A DNA stretch of 14,522 nucleotides from Balneolaceae bacterium (GTDB lineage: Bacteria; Bacteroidota; Rhodothermia; Balneolales; Balneolaceae). Both the position numbers and the translations under genes were made by a program. Of the stretch, positions 13,787-14,522 are shown in pieces. Under the pieces are notes generated by a model. It did not search any database. It saw nothing but the letters and a program-made list of their open reading frames with translations, and was not told where the DNA came from. The stretch spans positions 1 through 14,522 of the forward strand of contig SKWF01000198.1 of assembly GCA_007129085.1 (NCBI GenBank), in the 5' to 3' direction. Every line of letters begins with the position of its first letter. Within the stretch, counting starts at the first letter, position 1.

Positions 13787-14026
13787 CTACATAGATGACA
13801 TCATCCCAATTCCAAAAATGACCATCACTATGGAATAAAATGCAACCAAAATAGCCATCCATAAAAGTGTTGCCTTGGCCCAATTTGCTTTGTTGGTATT
13901 TGTAGCGTCACCAAACCCCCAAACAAACAGCATAATAAATCCAACAATCGGAATTGCTGCTATGAGAAGAGTAATGACCCAATCTTTTACCGAAAGTGTT
14001 GCTTCTTGTTGATGTGTTGTCTCCAT
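13787..14026 (-). CDS. Small two-helix membrane protein of unknown function
   Basis: A 79-residue protein with two hydrophobic helices at about 15-37 and 51-74, a short polar N-terminus, and a polar loop GDATNTNKANWAKA (39-52) between them. The pattern VKDWVITLLIAAIPIVGFIM, then W-x-F-G-x-x-T-N and K-x-N-W-A-K-A, is that of a widespread family of small uncharacterised membrane proteins in Bacteroidota and Firmicutes. No catalytic motif or signal peptidase site is visible. ATG 14026 fits the family start. It converges on the R2lox fusion gene with only 18 bases between stop codons. Function unknown; nothing in the sequence ties it to the R2lox protein except position. Confidence 0.8.
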   Translation of the reverse strand: METTHQQEATLSVKDWVITLLIAAIPIVGFIMLFVWGFGDATNTNKANWAKATLLWMAILVAFYSIVMVIFGIGMMSSM

Positions 14027-14120
14027 AACGTCTTGATCTCTTTATAATTGACTCTCATCTTTTCTTAAACCAACAAATAAAATAAACGCCAAATAAAGTT
14101 TAAAAGCAAAGAGTGATCCG

Positions 14121-14171
14121 ATCCGCCTGTTGGCGGAAATTCGCGACCTACCCGAAGTATCGGGACAGGCG
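14121..14171. repeat. REP-like nested palindromes
   Basis: Two short GC-rich hairpins lie side by side: TCCGCC-TGTT-GGCGGA (14122-14137) and CCCGA-AGTA-TCGGG (14151-14164). In addition CGCCTGT (14124-14130) and ACAGGCG (14165-14171) are perfect complements, so the whole element can refold into one larger hairpin enclosing the second. There is no T-run. Phrases like these recur as small intergenic repeats in Bacteroidota genomes as far as I recall. The element ends 10 bases behind the GIY-YIG stop codon. Confidence 0.7.
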
Positions 14172-14181
14172 TTCTAACCAG

Positions 14182-14451
14182 CTAGTATACAATCTCTTTT
14201 AGATCAAGTTCACCGGAAATAAGCTTTTCAATCACCTCTCGGCTTTTCATATTCTTTACCCATTTTTCCGCTTTCATCGCTCTGGAACGAGACTCAAACG
14301 TAATAGATGTTTTGAGCTTCCAAGGAATACCTTTTTTCGTGGACAAAGACTTCCCGGCGTTGTGCCTCTGCAGACGCTCCTCAAGATTCTTGGTATGACC
14401 AACGTAGTACTGATCAACCCGCTCGCTATATAGTATATAGAGATCGTACAT
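14182..14451 (-). CDS. GIY-YIG nuclease-fold protein (YhbQ/UPF0213-like)
   Basis: An 89-residue single-domain GIY-YIG protein. The signature triads are present in degenerate form: Y5-I-L and Y16-V-G (YYVGHT at 15-20). Other conserved positions are R26 in LEERLQRH, H30, GKS (33-35), PW (43-44), and the catalytic glutamate E62 in SRAMKAEKWVK, followed by K69-S70. The family name fold cuts DNA in homing endonucleases and UvrC, but small stand-alone members of the URI/YhbQ group have no agreed role. Bacteroidota genomes often carry several copies. All core catalytic residues appear to be kept, so nuclease activity is possible. It stands alone on the minus strand, with REP-like palindromes directly behind it. 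ATG 14451 gives the usual family start (M-x-x-x-Y-I-L). Confidence 0.9.
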   Translation of the reverse strand: MYDLYILYSERVDQYYVGHTKNLEERLQRHNAGKSLSTKKGIPWKLKTSITFESRSRAMKAEKWVKNMKSREVIEKLISGELDLKEIVY

Positions 14452-14475
14452 AGATTCTTGATTTATCTCCCAAAC

Positions 14476-14511
14476 AAAAAAAGCTGCCCATAATTAAATG
14501 AGCAGCTTTTT
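14476..14511 (-). terminator. Intrinsic terminator of a gene beyond the right edge
   Basis: AAAAAGCTGCCCAT (14478-14491) pairs with ATGAGCAGCTTTTT (14498-14511) across AATTAA, with one C-A mismatch that is a G-U pair on the minus strand. The minus strand ends the stem in seven T residues. There is no plus-strand gene before it, so it most likely ends a minus-strand gene whose body lies beyond 14522. Confidence 0.75.
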
Positions 14512-14522
14512 AAAGCGATCCG

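Overview
The window looks like a chromosomal housekeeping segment from a member of the Bacteroidota/Balneolota assemblage, most likely a Balneolales-type bacterium. I infer this from four things: a Bacteroidota-type promoter (TTG-N20-TAATTTTG) before rpmB; an rpmB-rpmG-DUF4295 gene cluster, which I know from that assemblage; short GyrB and MnmG proteins with Bacteroidota-like motifs; and translation starts mostly without a strong Shine-Dalgarno. Base composition is moderate and I see no compositional island. The genus is not determinable from the sequence alone.

Left part (1-3600), all on the minus strand. Read in transcription order it begins with rpmB (L28), rpmG (L33) and a 56-residue DUF4295-type protein, closed by an intrinsic terminator. 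Then come yqeY, cvpA and tyrS (cvpA and tyrS overlap by ATGA), a MarR regulator, and the first 31 codons of what looks like comEC running off the left edge. Centre (3600-8425), plus strand: gyrB and gyrA, both subunits of DNA gyrase, followed by a strong terminator. Right-centre (8581-12294), minus strand: a WYL-domain regulator, then rsmG and mnmG (the gidB/gidA pair). Right part (12443-14522): a plus-strand fusion of an SCP2-like lipid-carrier domain to an R2lox (R2-like ligand-binding oxidase), a small two-helix membrane protein, a GIY-YIG protein with REP-like nested palindromes just behind it, and a terminator belonging to a gene beyond the right edge.

Most genes serve core information processing: ribosomal proteins, tyrosyl-tRNA charging, tRNA wobble-uridine modification (MnmG), 16S rRNA methylation (RsmG) and DNA supercoiling (gyrase). 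Two observations stand out. First, a tight cluster of three ParB-type parS centromere sites (one perfect 16-mer, one with one mismatch, one with two) lies inside the rsmG gene, and one overlaps its start codon. This suggests the replication origin and the partition locus are close, although parAB and oriC are not in the window. Second, the SCP2-R2lox protein keeps all six metal ligands and the Tyr/Val cross-link pair of R2lox and adds a lipid-binding domain, which suggests a one-protein lipid delivery and oxidation module.

There is no gene-free stretch longer than 300 bases. The longest are 3598-3852 (divergent rpmB/gyrB promoters) and 9532-9746 (between the WYL gene and rsmG, with only a short inverted repeat). 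I see no rRNA, tRNA, CRISPR array or insertion sequence.
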